From Candidatus Defluviibacillus avedoerensis (GTDB lineage Bacteria; Pseudomonadota; Gammaproteobacteria; Burkholderiales; Burkholderiaceae_C): a DNA stretch of 64,000 nucleotides. Positions 33,889 through 43,106 of this stretch are shown in pieces. Within the stretch, counting starts at the first letter, position 1; each line of letters opens with the position of its first letter. The DNA is taken from contig JADJBS010000012.1 in assembly GCA_016703665.1 (NCBI GenBank), positions 62,001 through 126,000 on the forward strand, read 5' to 3'. A program made the position numbers and the translations under genes. A model generated the notes under the pieces. That model saw nothing but the letters and a program-made list of their open reading frames with translations. It made no database searches and was not told the DNA's origin.

Positions 33889-34754
33889 GTGATGCATTGG
33901 AACGTTTGCTTCTGCGTGCAGAGACCCTGATCGAGCGGATTGAATCGGTATTGCCACAGGCGCTGACGGCGCCCGACTGGGCTGTTTCCGTGGCCTACCG
34001 TTACCGAAAGCGGTCCACCAGCCACGGCGTGTTGGAGCCTGTGCGCCACATTGGCAATATGCGTCTGGATGACCTGCAGGAGATCGAGTCGCAAAAAGAA
34101 AAACTGCAGCGCAATACCGTGCAATTCGTTGAAGGCAAGCCGGCCAACAACGTACTGTTGACGGGCGCCCGCGGCACCGGAAAATCTTCCTTAATCAAAG
34201 CCTGCCTCAATACTTATGCAGACTTGGGATTGCGTCTGATCGAGGTCGACAAAGCTGACTTGACTGACTTGCCCGACATTGTGGATGTGGTGGCTGGTCG
34301 GCCGGAGAAATTCATAGTTTATTGCGACGACCTCAGTTTTGAAGATGGCGAAGCGGGATATAAGGCGCTCAAGTCGATTTTGGATGGTTCCGTGGCGGCC
34401 AGTTCGCCCAATGTTCTGATTTATGCGACCAGCAATCGCCGTCATTTGTTGCCAGAGTACATGAAGGAAAACCTGAGCTACACCCACACCGATGATGGTG
34501 AGGTGCATCCTGGCGAGGCGGTCGAAGAAAAAATCTCTCTCTCGGAGCGCTTTGGCCTGTGGGTGAGTTTTTATCCCTTCAGTCAGGACGAATACCTCAC
34601 CATTGTTCGCCAGTGGCTCATTTCCTTTGGCGTTAGCAAAGAGGCAGCGGCCGCAGCCCACCCAGAAGCGCTGGTGTGGGCGCTGGAGCGTGGCTCACGC
34701 AGTGGCCGGGTCGCGTATCAGTTTGCCAGAGACTACGCAGGCCGCCAGGGGTGA
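33885..34754 (+). CDS. DUF815 family ATPase
   Basis: A 289-aa AAA-type ATPase. Walker A is GARGTGKSSLIK; Walker B is FIVYCDDLSFEDGE; the sensor region is LIYATSNRRHLL. The family is conserved in betaproteobacteria between argJ and a nudix gene but its role is not established. It overlaps argJ (ATGA) and the nudix gene (GTGA). Confidence 0.88.
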   Translation: MSDALERLLLRAETLIERIESVLPQALTAPDWAVSVAYRYRKRSTSHGVLEPVRHIGNMRLDDLQEIESQKEKLQRNTVQFVEGKPANNVLLTGARGTGKSSLIKACLNTYADLGLRLIEVDKADLTDLPDIVDVVAGRPEKFIVYCDDLSFEDGEAGYKALKSILDGSVAASSPNVLIYATSNRRHLLPEYMKENLSYTHTDDGEVHPGEAVEEKISLSERFGLWVSFYPFSQDEYLTIVRQWLISFGVSKEAAAAAHPEALVWALERGSRSGRVAYQFARDYAGRQG

Positions 34755-35236
34755 CTGCTAGCAGTACTACGTTGATTGCAGATGGCGATCAACCGCGAGT
34801 TGGTGGACATGACCGACCTCTGGTGGATGTGGCAGTCGGCATTCTTTTGCTGCAAGATGGTCGTTTTCTGATGACCTCCCGTCCGAAGGGCAAGGTGTAT
34901 GCGGATTTCTGGGAATTTCCTGGTGGCAAGTTAGAAACCGGCGAGACAGTGTCCCAAGCGCTGACGCGCGAGCTCCAGGAGGAAGTAGGCATTGTTCCCA
35001 CCCAAATTGAGCCATGGCGTCAAGAAAAGGTGGATTATCCTCATGCGCTGGTGTTGTTGCATTTTTGCAAAGTCACGTCATGGACTGGCGAACTGAAAAT
35101 GCATGAAGGTCAGCAATTTGCGTGGCAGCAACTGCCCGTGCTTGTTTCGCCAGTTTTACCAGGCACGGTGCCAGTCTTACGTTGGCTGGCAGAAGAGCGG
35201 ATTTTCACCGGCGCTACATATTTGGTCGCAAATTGA
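34751..35236 (+). CDS. mutT: NUDIX hydrolase, MutT-like
   Basis: A 161-aa protein with a complete nudix box GGKLETGETVSQALTRELQEEVG and flanking FLMTSRPKGKVYADFWEFPGG. MutT proteins hydrolyse oxidised dGTP and prevent A-to-C errors. The likely start is the GTG at 34751, which overlaps the DUF815 stop as GTGA; longer versions run into that gene. A 12-bp palindrome ACTGCTAGCAGT lies at its very start. Confidence 0.85.
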   Translation: MTASSTTLIADGDQPRVGGHDRPLVDVAVGILLLQDGRFLMTSRPKGKVYADFWEFPGGKLETGETVSQALTRELQEEVGIVPTQIEPWRQEKVDYPHALVLLHFCKVTSWTGELKMHEGQQFAWQQLPVLVSPVLPGTVPVLRWLAEERIFTGATYLVAN

Positions 35237-35279
35237 CTCGACTTGGCGAGCTGGTTAGCTGAATAACCACGGGACAAAT

Positions 35280-35477
35280 TTACTGCAGCAGAGGCGATGC
35301 ATCAGGATCATCATCCTGCACGATAGGGCTGGGTAGTTTGAATTCCTCGTTGGCCCAAGCCCCCAGATCGGCGTTCTTGCAACGTGCACAACAAAAGGGG
35401 CGGTAGGGGTTGTCGCTTGCAAACCGACTGGGGCCTCTGCAAGCTGGGCAGCTGACTTCACGAACCGAGATCTCCAT
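35280..35477 (-). CDS. yacG: DNA gyrase inhibitor YacG (zinc protein)
   Basis: A 65-aa protein with a four-cysteine zinc site (SCPACRGPSRF and RPFCCARCKNADLGAWANEEF). YacG binds GyrB and blocks gyrase. It is the last gene of the minus-strand series pilB-pilC-pilD-coaE-zapD-yacG, 8 bp after zapD. The start at 35477 begins MEISVREVSCP. Confidence 0.93.
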   Translation of the reverse strand: MEISVREVSCPACRGPSRFASDNPYRPFCCARCKNADLGAWANEEFKLPSPIVQDDDPDASPLLQ

Positions 35478-35485
35478 GGCTTCCT

Positions 35486-36241
35486 TCAGGCACAAAGGCT
35501 CAGGTCAAACGCGACGTCGTCAGCACACAGCCGCAAGCGCTCGTCTGCTTCTCGGCGCATCATGCGTACCGATACCATCAGGCGGTTACCGCTGATTTCA
35601 GGTACCAGACCGAATACAGGGTCAATTTGCAAACGCAGCAAATTAAAGCTACGCCCTTGGGGAAGGTTTTGCATGAACTGGCCCCCCGTGGCAACAACCC
35701 GCTGCGGCGACCCTGCATCGCGCAGCAACTTGAGCAGCAGATACAAAGACTGGGCCAACGGTCCAAGCGTCGAAGACCACCGCTCGAGATCAGCACGCCG
35801 CATTGTTGCAGAGGACTGTTGCCAAGCAAAATACGATGGCAGGTCAAATTCGCAGGTTCCGCCGGGAATACCCACCCTTGCACGAATGCTCATCAACCAT
35901 TCGTTTTCGGTCAGGGACTGGCCCGCTTTGCCAGGGAGGTTGTTCAAGTCTGTGAAGCATCCATCAATCTGGTTGATGACCCGGTCCAGAACAGCCTCGG
36001 AAATGGCAGGATTGCCACGAAAAGCGCTGAAAGACTGGCGCTGTCGGTCTAAATCTTTCAGTACGTCAGATTTCAAATCTGCACGTGCAGCAACTTCCAT
36101 GACCTCAAAAATAGTAGCCAATGCGTAATGGTGGTCCAGCGCGTCGTCACGGGCGACCAGCGTTCCTAGGCGTCTGAACAGGTGCTCCAGGCGCAAGTAG
36201 GTACGGGTTCGTTCGTTAAAGGGGTATTCGTAAAGGATCAC
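35486..36241 (-). CDS. zapD: cell division protein ZapD
   Basis: A 251-aa protein of the ZapD (YacF, DUF1342) family, which cross-links FtsZ filaments at the Z ring. Conserved parts include ILYEYPFNERTRTYLRLEHLF near the N-terminus, the middle FRGNPAI and LNNLPGKAGQSLTENEWL, and the C-terminal beta domain. It overlaps coaE by 4 bp (ATGA). Confidence 0.95.
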   Translation of the reverse strand: MILYEYPFNERTRTYLRLEHLFRRLGTLVARDDALDHHYALATIFEVMEVAARADLKSDVLKDLDRQRQSFSAFRGNPAISEAVLDRVINQIDGCFTDLNNLPGKAGQSLTENEWLMSIRARVGIPGGTCEFDLPSYFAWQQSSATMRRADLERWSSTLGPLAQSLYLLLKLLRDAGSPQRVVATGGQFMQNLPQGRSFNLLRLQIDPVFGLVPEISGNRLMVSVRMMRREADERLRLCADDVAFDLSLCA

Positions 36242-36885
36242 TCAACAGTTCCATCAGGCGCGTAACAGGATGATAGCCCGAACGCAAAAGATAACTGGTC
36301 AATGTGGTCATAGAGCGCGCGCAGACTGAGTCCAACGTTAAACACCACGAAATCGGCTGCCGCCAGTCTAGCTGGGCGACTGGCCTGCGCCGAAATGATG
36401 CCTTCCACGGTTTCAGGACTTAACTGGTTTCGTTCAACGACCCGGGCAATCTGCACTTCGGATAGGCAGTCCACTACAAGCACCCTGTCAACTTGACTGC
36501 GCCAACGGCCAGACTCTACTAACAGAGGGACATCAAAGACCAGGCAATGAGCGCCTTGATCTATGGCCTTCAGCGCCTCTCGCTCGGTTTCCTGTCCGAC
36601 CAGCGGGTGAATGATGCTTTCAAGTTTCAGCTTGGCTGTCTTGTCCTTAAAGATAAGTTCACGCATGCGCTGGCGATCTAGCGCGCCGGTCGAGGTGACA
36701 AAGTCATGACCAAACTGCTGTGCAATGAGAGCCATCGCAGTCCCCCCTGAGGCAGTCACAGACTGTGCGATGGTATCTGCATCAATTACCGCTGCGCCAT
36801 GATAGGCCAAGCGGGCAGCAACTGTTGATTTTCCGCTACCGATTCCACCCGTGAGACCTAAGCGCCAGACGCTAGTACGGTTCAT
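36238..36885 (-). CDS. coaE: dephospho-CoA kinase
   Basis: A 215-aa kinase for the last step of coenzyme A synthesis. The P-loop is GLTGGIGSGKSTVA, followed by the acceptor-site region DADTIAQSVTASGG and the lid FKDKTAKLKLESIIHPLV. The start at 36885 leaves 10 bp after pilD; an upstream ATG would overlap pilD. CoaD for the preceding step lies at 46.6 kb in this window. Confidence 0.94.
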   Translation of the reverse strand: MNRTSVWRLGLTGGIGSGKSTVAARLAYHGAAVIDADTIAQSVTASGGTAMALIAQQFGHDFVTSTGALDRQRMRELIFKDKTAKLKLESIIHPLVGQETEREALKAIDQGAHCLVFDVPLLVESGRWRSQVDRVLVVDCLSEVQIARVVERNQLSPETVEGIISAQASRPARLAAADFVVFNVGLSLRALYDHIDQLSFAFGLSSCYAPDGTVE

Positions 36886-36895
36886 TCTTGGGGAC

Positions 36896-37759
36896 TCACA
36901 AGCCAATGGCCTTCAACAGAGACTGGGGACCAAAAAAGAGTGCGACGAATCCGGCACCCGCCAGAAATGGTCCAAAAGGAATCGGTTGCCCCTCCTGCAA
37001 GTGCTTGGTCAGTTTCATGCCAATACCAACGACAGCACCAATGAGCGATGAAGCCAAAACGACTGGGACCAGCGCATGCCACCCAAACCACGCTCCTAAG
37101 GCGGCAAGAAGCTTGAAGTCGCCATAGCCCATGCCTTCCTTGCCTGTCAGCAGTTTGAACGCCCAGTACACACTCCAAAGGCTCAAGTAGCCGCCCACCG
37201 CACCCCAAATAGCATCGGCGAGCGGAACTACCGTCCAGTGCAGTGCGGATGCAATCAATCCACCCCACAAAAGAGGTAATGTGAGGTCATCTGGCAGCAA
37301 GGTTGTGTCCAGATCAATCAGGGCCAAAGTCAGGAGCACTGCGCAAAAGCCGAACCAGGCTACACCCGCCAGGCTCAAGCCCCACCGGTGCGCGCAATAG
37401 GCGGCAAGGGCAGCCCCCAGCAATTCCACCGCAGGATAGCGCAAACTGATGTGAACCCCGCAGGCAGAGCAGCGTCCTCGAAGGAAGATATAACTAACGA
37501 CCGGGATATTTTCGTACCAGGCAACCGCATGCCCACATTTGCCGCATCGCGATCGCGGTGTGACCAAGTTAAAAGTATCAGTCGCCAAGTTTGGTGTTGC
37601 CATGGAGTGGTTAGTGATAGCTGCTGCTTCGCGCTCCCACTGCAACTCCATCATTCGGGGCAGGCGGTAAATCACCACATTCAGAAAACTTCCAATCATC
37701 AAGCCGAAAATGGCTGCCAAGCCCACGCCCAGCATGCCGTCAAGTTCTTGCAGCATCAA
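36896..37759 (-). CDS. pilD: type IV prepilin peptidase / methyltransferase
   Basis: A 287-aa membrane enzyme that removes prepilin leader peptides and N-methylates the new N-terminus. It has the four-cysteine cytoplasmic motif (CGKCGHAV ... CSACG) and the two catalytic aspartates in IDLDTTLLPDD and GYGDFKLLAALG, with about seven membrane helices. It overlaps the pilC stop by 4 bp. Confidence 0.95.
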   Translation of the reverse strand: MMLQELDGMLGVGLAAIFGLMIGSFLNVVIYRLPRMMELQWEREAAAITNHSMATPNLATDTFNLVTPRSRCGKCGHAVAWYENIPVVSYIFLRGRCSACGVHISLRYPAVELLGAALAAYCAHRWGLSLAGVAWFGFCAVLLTLALIDLDTTLLPDDLTLPLLWGGLIASALHWTVVPLADAIWGAVGGYLSLWSVYWAFKLLTGKEGMGYGDFKLLAALGAWFGWHALVPVVLASSLIGAVVGIGMKLTKHLQEGQPIPFGPFLAGAGFVALFFGPQSLLKAIGL

Positions 37760-39004
37760 ACAACTTGGCCAAGTTTGAAGATGGGCAAATACATGGAGAC
37801 CACAATTCCCCCAATGAGGCCACCCAGCACCACGATGATGATAGGCTCCATCAGGCTGGACAGACCTGCCACCATGTCATCGACTTCAGCCTCGTAAAAG
37901 TCAGCTGCCTTGCCCAACATGTGGTCAATCGAGCCAGACTCTTCGCCAATCGAGCACATCTGTAACACCATCGAAGGAAAAATATTGGCGTTGGACATTG
38001 CCGTCGTCAGCGAGGTACCTGTCGAAACCTCTTGCTGGATTTTGTACGTGGCATTTTCATAAACCCTATTGCCCGCAGCCCCGCCCACTGAATCCAGCGC
38101 TTCGACCAAAGGCACACCGGCGGCGAACATGGTGGACATTGTCCGCGTCCAGCGTGCCACACAAGACTTGTCGACCAACACACCAAAAATCGGCATCTTC
38201 AACAGTATTCTATCCATGAGGGCCTGCATCTTTTCATTGCGCTTCCATGCCTCCATGAAGAAATAGATACTGCCTCCAATTCCACCAAAAATCAGCCACC
38301 AGTAGCTCACAAAGACCTCGCTGATCGCGATCACCATCATCGTTGGGGCCGGCAAATCGGCACCAAAGGAAGAAAAACACCTGCTTGAATGCTGGGATGA
38401 CGAAGATCATGATCACAGCCACAACCACAAACGCAACCACCACGACAGAAATCGGGTACATCAGGGCTGACTTAATCTTTGACTTGATCGCTTCTGTCTT
38501 TTCCATGTAGGTTGCCAGGCGGTCAAGCAACGATTCCAGAATACCGGCGGCTTCCCCAGCCTCGACCAGATTGCAATACAGATTGTCAAAGTAAAGCGGA
38601 AACTTGCGGAATGCTGAACTGAGCGAAGTACCCGTTTCTACATCGGTTCGGATGTCGTTCAACAGTTTGGTTACGCTCGGATTGGGGTTTCCGCGACCCA
38701 CAATGTCAAAAGCTTGCAATAAAGGAACGCCCGCTTTCATCATGGTTGCCAGTTGACGGGTGAAAATGGCAAGGTCTTTGGGCTTGATTTTCTTGCCAGA
38801 ACTCATCCGGCGTTTCTTGATCTTGGTGACCAGAATGCCCTGGCGGCGAAGCGCAGCCTGAACTTGGTTTTCGCCACCCGCCCGCATTTCCCCGGACGTC
38901 GCTTTGCCGTTCCTGTCTTTGCCGGTCCATTCGTAAATGCTCTCCGAGTTAGACGGTTTCACGGCCTTCGCCGCTGGCTTGGGCGGCGCCGATTTAGTTG
39001 CCAT
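37756..39004 (-). CDS. pilC: type IV pilus platform protein PilC (one frameshift)
   Basis: Two T2SSF domains, each with the pattern of amphipathic helices and membrane segments. The N-terminal half ends in MIFVIPAFKQVF and the second half continues in another frame with ADLPAPTMMVIAISEVFVSYW. An extra A in the run at 38373-38377 causes the break; removing it gives about 415 aa, the usual size. PilC is the inner-membrane platform on which PilB and PilT act. Confidence 0.92.
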
Positions 39005-39033
39005 GGTGCAATACGCTCCTGGTTATTTCGAGC

Positions 39034-40767
39034 TTATTCATTGGTGCAACCCAATACCTCTTCCAATGAGGTGACGCCAATCTTGACCTTGTATAGCCCC
39101 GATTGCCGCAGGCTTCTGACGCCTTCCCTGGCCGCTTGTTCTGCAATGTCCATTGAACTGCCATCTCGCAAAATGATGCGCTGGATCTCGTCGCTGATGG
39201 GCATCACCTGGTAAATGCCCACGCGTCCTTTATAACCGTTGTTGCACATGCTGCAACCCACAGGCCTGTAGGGTTTCCAGCTGCCGTCAAGTTCTGACTC
39301 CCGGTACCCTGCATCGAGTAGCGCCTGGCGGGGCACGTCGGACACTTCCTTACAATTGGGGCAAAGCCGTCTCGCGAGCCGCTGGGCGGTGATCAAAATG
39401 ACGCTGGATGCAATGTTGAACGGGGCAATCCCCATGTTCCGCATCCGGGTGAGCGTGGTCGGGGCGTCATTGGTGTGAAGCGTTGACAGCACCAAGTGAC
39501 CTGTTTGAGCAGCCTTGATCGAAATATCCGCTGTTTCCAGATCCCGGATCTCACCCACCATGATGATGTCCGGATCCTGGCGCAAAAAGGACTTGAGTGC
39601 TGCAGCAAAGGTCAGTCCAGCCTTGTCGTTGACATTGACTTGGTTGACCCCTGGCAGGTTAATTTCAGACGGATCTTCTGCGGTGGATATGTTCACCCCA
39701 GGTTTATTCAGCAAATTCAGGCATGTATAGAGCGAAACCGTTTTGCCCGAACCCGTTGGCCCAGTTACCAGCACCATGCCATACGGCCGCTGAACTGCAG
39801 CCAGAAGGCGTGCTTTTTCTTCGGGCTCGTACCCTAGCGCCTCAATGCCCAACTTGGCGCTGCTTGGGTCCAGAATGCGGATGACGATTTTTTCGCCAAA
39901 CAAGGTGGGCAATGTGCTGACCCGGAAGTCAATTACCCGGTCTGGCCCGATTTTCAGCTTCATTTTGCCGTCTTGCGGCACACGCTTTTCCGAAATGTCC
40001 ATGCGCGAGATCACCTTGATCCGGGATGCCAGTTTCTCCTTGATGGCTACCGGGGGTGACGCAATCTCCCGCAATTCACCGTCTACACGAAACCGGATCC
40101 GGTAGGTGTGTTCATAGGGCTCAAAGTGCAGGTCAGAAGCACGCATACTGTAGGCATCAAGCAGCATCTTATGCAGGAATTTGACGATAGGCGCATCGTC
40201 AACATCGTTGGCGGGACCGTCCGAAATCTCCAGGGCGGCGGCGGAGGTTTCCTCGTCAAATTCGAATTCGTCGCCCATCATTCCGTCAATGACTTGACTG
40301 GCGTTCATGTCGCTCAATTTCAGCAGTCTGGCCAACTTGTCGTGCTCAACAATGACCCAGTCCACACCCATTTGGGTGGCGAACTTGATCTTTTCAGCGG
40401 CTTCCTGGTCAGATGGATCGGCAGTCGCTGCGATCAGTCGGTTATTTCGCTTGCTCAGTACCACCAACCGGTAGGTCTGGCAAATCTTGGGGTCAAGCAA
40501 ATCCTTGGGTAGCCGGTCTTTGTCAATCGCATCCAGATCCAGCAAAGGCACGCAAAACGCCCTGGACAATGTCAGCGCCAGATCATGGGCCGACACAGCC
40601 CCTGAGTCAGTCAACTCGGCGGTAAATGACGTCCGGTTGGTCTGTGCTTTGCGGAAAAGATCCTCGGCAGCCTTTTGGGCGAGCATGCCCGCGCTCACCA
40701 GGGCTCGGCCCATGCCGGGTAGCGCTAAACCCGAAGCTTCAGAGATGAGGTTTTCAGCAGTAGCCAT
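39034..40767 (-). CDS. pilB: type IV pilus assembly ATPase PilB
   Basis: A 577-aa hexameric ATPase powering pilus extension. An N-terminal MshEN-like region (the part around LTLSRAFCVPLLDLDAIDKDRLP) precedes the ATPase core with Walker A GPTGSGKTVSLY, Asp box, Walker B IMVGEIRD and His box. The tetracysteine zinc motif (CPNC ... CSMC) is present. I start at the ATG at 40767; the longer frame runs into a different N-terminus not seen in the family. Confidence 0.95.
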   Translation of the reverse strand: MATAENLISEASGLALPGMGRALVSAGMLAQKAAEDLFRKAQTNRTSFTAELTDSGAVSAHDLALTLSRAFCVPLLDLDAIDKDRLPKDLLDPKICQTYRLVVLSKRNNRLIAATADPSDQEAAEKIKFATQMGVDWVIVEHDKLARLLKLSDMNASQVIDGMMGDEFEFDEETSAAALEISDGPANDVDDAPIVKFLHKMLLDAYSMRASDLHFEPYEHTYRIRFRVDGELREIASPPVAIKEKLASRIKVISRMDISEKRVPQDGKMKLKIGPDRVIDFRVSTLPTLFGEKIVIRILDPSSAKLGIEALGYEPEEKARLLAAVQRPYGMVLVTGPTGSGKTVSLYTCLNLLNKPGVNISTAEDPSEINLPGVNQVNVNDKAGLTFAAALKSFLRQDPDIIMVGEIRDLETADISIKAAQTGHLVLSTLHTNDAPTTLTRMRNMGIAPFNIASSVILITAQRLARRLCPNCKEVSDVPRQALLDAGYRESELDGSWKPYRPVGCSMCNNGYKGRVGIYQVMPISDEIQRIILRDGSSMDIAEQAAREGVRSLRQSGLYKVKIGVTSLEEVLGCTNE

Positions 40768-40854
40768 GGTCGATAAATGTACTACGGCTCGATACATGGC
40801 GGTCGCGGAATATGCGATACCAGCCAAGTTGCCTGGGCATAAGTGCAAGATCCG

Positions 40855-42003
40855 TCAGGTGCTTTCCAGGCCTGCCCGTCGTAAGGCGCGGTCATCCGCT
40901 GATCGCATCGCGTGCCAGACTGCGGTCCCATTCATGCACATATTTTGCCAATAGCCCAGGGCTTTCCTGGCGCCTGTGGGCAAGAACAAGCGAGTCGACT
41001 GCCCATCGTCAGGCGCATTGAGGGTTTTCTCACTGGGTGGCAAATCCAGGAAATGCCCCAGGCGCCATGCAAGGTCGTATCCCGCAGGTCCCGCCAAATT
41101 CACGGGTTGGTATTTTGAGAGAAATACGCGTGCATGGCTGGTGCTTTGTCCCTGTGCGTCCACATCAATCATGCCGCTGGCATGCTTGGCCAAACCGCTC
41201 TGCAAGACCCATGAGGGGAAAGGTGCCAGCAAAGCCACGATGGTCGCATCGCTGGCCAGTCGCGCGCCACAATCCAAGGCAGCTTCGCCCTCCCCCAGCG
41301 AAGAGCAGCGATCTCGCAAAACAGTGATTTCACGCGATTTGAGCAAGTTCAAAACCTGGGCTTGCATTCTTGGAGGGCTGTAAGCCAAAGGCAAACTGGC
41401 ACCGCTGATGAGACTGACCCTGCATGGCTTGGCCAGTGAATCTGTAACCAGAGCCTGCTGCAACCCCAGTGCCAGAGCGATGGCAATTTGCCCGTCGCCC
41501 ACTACCGCGATTCGCATCGACTTTTTCCGCGCCAAGTCAACGATCTGAGGCCAAAGCGAAGTAAATCGCTCCATGGGTTGAATCCACAGCCCATGCTGGA
41601 TGGACCCCGGCAGGTTGGCTTCATGCTCTTTTTGATCGCTGTCACCACCCACTTCAATGCTCAAAGCGTCATAAGGCAGCAAGCTGCCATCATTCATCAC
41701 CAGTTGCTGCTTGCTGACATCAAGTGACTTAACCCGTTTGGCCAGGTGCTCACCACTGCACCTGGCCAGCAGTTCTGCCAATGGAAAAGCAAGTTGGGTC
41801 AGTGTGTAACTTCCCATCATCCAGTCTGCCAGCCTCGGTGCATGCCAATACTGGGGGTCAGGCGAAACAAGGGTTATCTTCAGGTTGGGTGCACCACGCT
41901 TTGCCAATGCCTGGAGCAGTTGAATGTGAACGCCCCCAGCACCCACCAACACCAAATGTTTGGCACTGCTGGCGGCTGGTTCGAATGACGTATGACCCTG
42001 CAT
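40855..42003 (-). CDS. FAD/NAD(P)-dependent oxidoreductase, SelD-N-like
   Basis: A 382-aa protein with an N-terminal dinucleotide-binding motif (LVLVGAGGVHIQLLQAL), the segment KITLVSPDPQYWHAPRLADWMMGSYT, a second nucleotide motif (IAVVGDGQIAIALALGL) and a C-terminal APFPSWVLQSGLAKHASGMIDVD. The layout resembles the pyridine nucleotide-disulfide oxidoreductases that occur fused to, or beside, SelD; no SelD domain is present here and the redox cysteines of disulfide reductases are missing. Substrate and partner are unknown. It lies 13 bp after ftsY in the same direction. Confidence 0.72.
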   Translation of the reverse strand: MQGHTSFEPAASSAKHLVLVGAGGVHIQLLQALAKRGAPNLKITLVSPDPQYWHAPRLADWMMGSYTLTQLAFPLAELLARCSGEHLAKRVKSLDVSKQQLVMNDGSLLPYDALSIEVGGDSDQKEHEANLPGSIQHGLWIQPMERFTSLWPQIVDLARKKSMRIAVVGDGQIAIALALGLQQALVTDSLAKPCRVSLISGASLPLAYSPPRMQAQVLNLLKSREITVLRDRCSSLGEGEAALDCGARLASDATIVALLAPFPSWVLQSGLAKHASGMIDVDAQGQSTSHARVFLSKYQPVNLAGPAGYDLAWRLGHFLDLPPSEKTLNAPDDGQSTRLFLPTGARKALGYWQNMCMNGTAVWHAMRSADDRALRRAGLEST

Positions 42004-42016
42004 TGCCGCACTTTAC

Positions 42017-43078
42017 TCAAGCAAGCAAGGCCTGGGCAAACTCCCTGGCTTTGAAGGTTTCCAGGTCTTCCAGCTTTTCACCGACGCCTACGAAATAGAC
42101 GGGTACGGGTACAGCACCCATCTGAACATGGGCCTTATCCTGAGACCACAGGGCAATAGCAGCCAAAACACCGCCTTTGGCAGTACCGTCGAGCTTGGTC
42201 ACAATCAAGCCCGTAAGGCCAATCGCTTCGTCAAAAGCTTTGACCTGTGCCAGGGCATTCTGACCTGTGTTGCCATCAATGACTAGCAGAACTTCGTGGG
42301 GTGCTGTCGCATCTGCTTTGGTGACTACACGTTTGATTTTTTTGAGTTCTTCCATCAGATGCAGTTGAGTTGGCAGGCGTCCGGCCGTATCTACCAGCAC
42401 CACATCCTTTGCACGGGCCTTGCCAGCACTGACTGCGTCAAAACTCACCGCTGCCGGGTCGCCACCGCTTTGGCTGATGACTTCCACTGTATTGCGATCC
42501 GCCCAAACCAGCAGTTGCTCTTTGGCGGCAGCGCGGAAAGTGTCGGCTGCTGCCAGCAGCACCGACGCGCCTGCACCAGACAAGTGCTTGGTCAGCTTGC
42601 CGATGGAGGTGGTCTTTCCTGCGCCATTGACGCCAGTCACCATGATCACCGTCGGGTGGTGAATGCCCACGATCAGAGGCTTTTCCAGGGGCGCAAGCAA
42701 GGCGGCTATGGAGTCAATCAATAGAGCCTTGACTGCCTGCGGGTCAGTTGCTTTGTGTTCCTTGACCCTGGCTCTTAAGTCTTTCAACAGAAATTCTGTT
42801 GCGCCAACCCCGGCATCGGCCATCAGCAAGGCAGCCTCCAGGTCCTCATACAAGGCATCGTCAATTTGAGTGCCAGTGAAAACGGTGGCAATGCTGGAGC
42901 CCGTTTTGCGCAGCCCAGCCTTGAGTTTGTCCAGCCAGCCTTGCCGTTTGGTGGGAGGAGGTGGCTGGATTTGGGCTGCAACAGGGGGGGGTGCCAGTGC
43001 GCTTGCCGGAGCATTCGCGGGGGCTTTGACCGCAGGTGCAGCCTCAGTAGCGGTTTTTTTCTTGAAAAAGCTGAACAT
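42017..43078 (-). CDS. ftsY: signal recognition particle receptor FtsY
   Basis: A 353-aa SRP GTPase that docks ribosome-nascent chain complexes at the membrane. A proline/alanine-rich N-terminal A region precedes the NG domain. GTPase motifs are GVNGAGKTTSIGKL, DTFRAAAKEQL, VDTAGRLPTQ, and TKLDGTAKGG. It is divergent from the M16 peptidase pair with 28 bp between starts. Confidence 0.96.
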   Translation of the reverse strand: MFSFFKKKTATEAAPAVKAPANAPASALAPPPVAAQIQPPPPTKRQGWLDKLKAGLRKTGSSIATVFTGTQIDDALYEDLEAALLMADAGVGATEFLLKDLRARVKEHKATDPQAVKALLIDSIAALLAPLEKPLIVGIHHPTVIMVTGVNGAGKTTSIGKLTKHLSGAGASVLLAAADTFRAAAKEQLLVWADRNTVEVISQSGGDPAAVSFDAVSAGKARAKDVVLVDTAGRLPTQLHLMEELKKIKRVVTKADATAPHEVLLVIDGNTGQNALAQVKAFDEAIGLTGLIVTKLDGTAKGGVLAAIALWSQDKAHVQMGAVPVPVYFVGVGEKLEDLETFKAREFAQALLA

Positions 43079-43106
43079 GTCGGGGTTCTTAGAATCACAG
43101 CATTCT

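Noticed and set aside
1..38377. Calling the frameshifted genes pseudogenes
   Set aside because: The breaks are single bases, almost all at or next to short runs, and correcting them restores normal lengths and motifs in essential or core genes, so sequence error is more likely.
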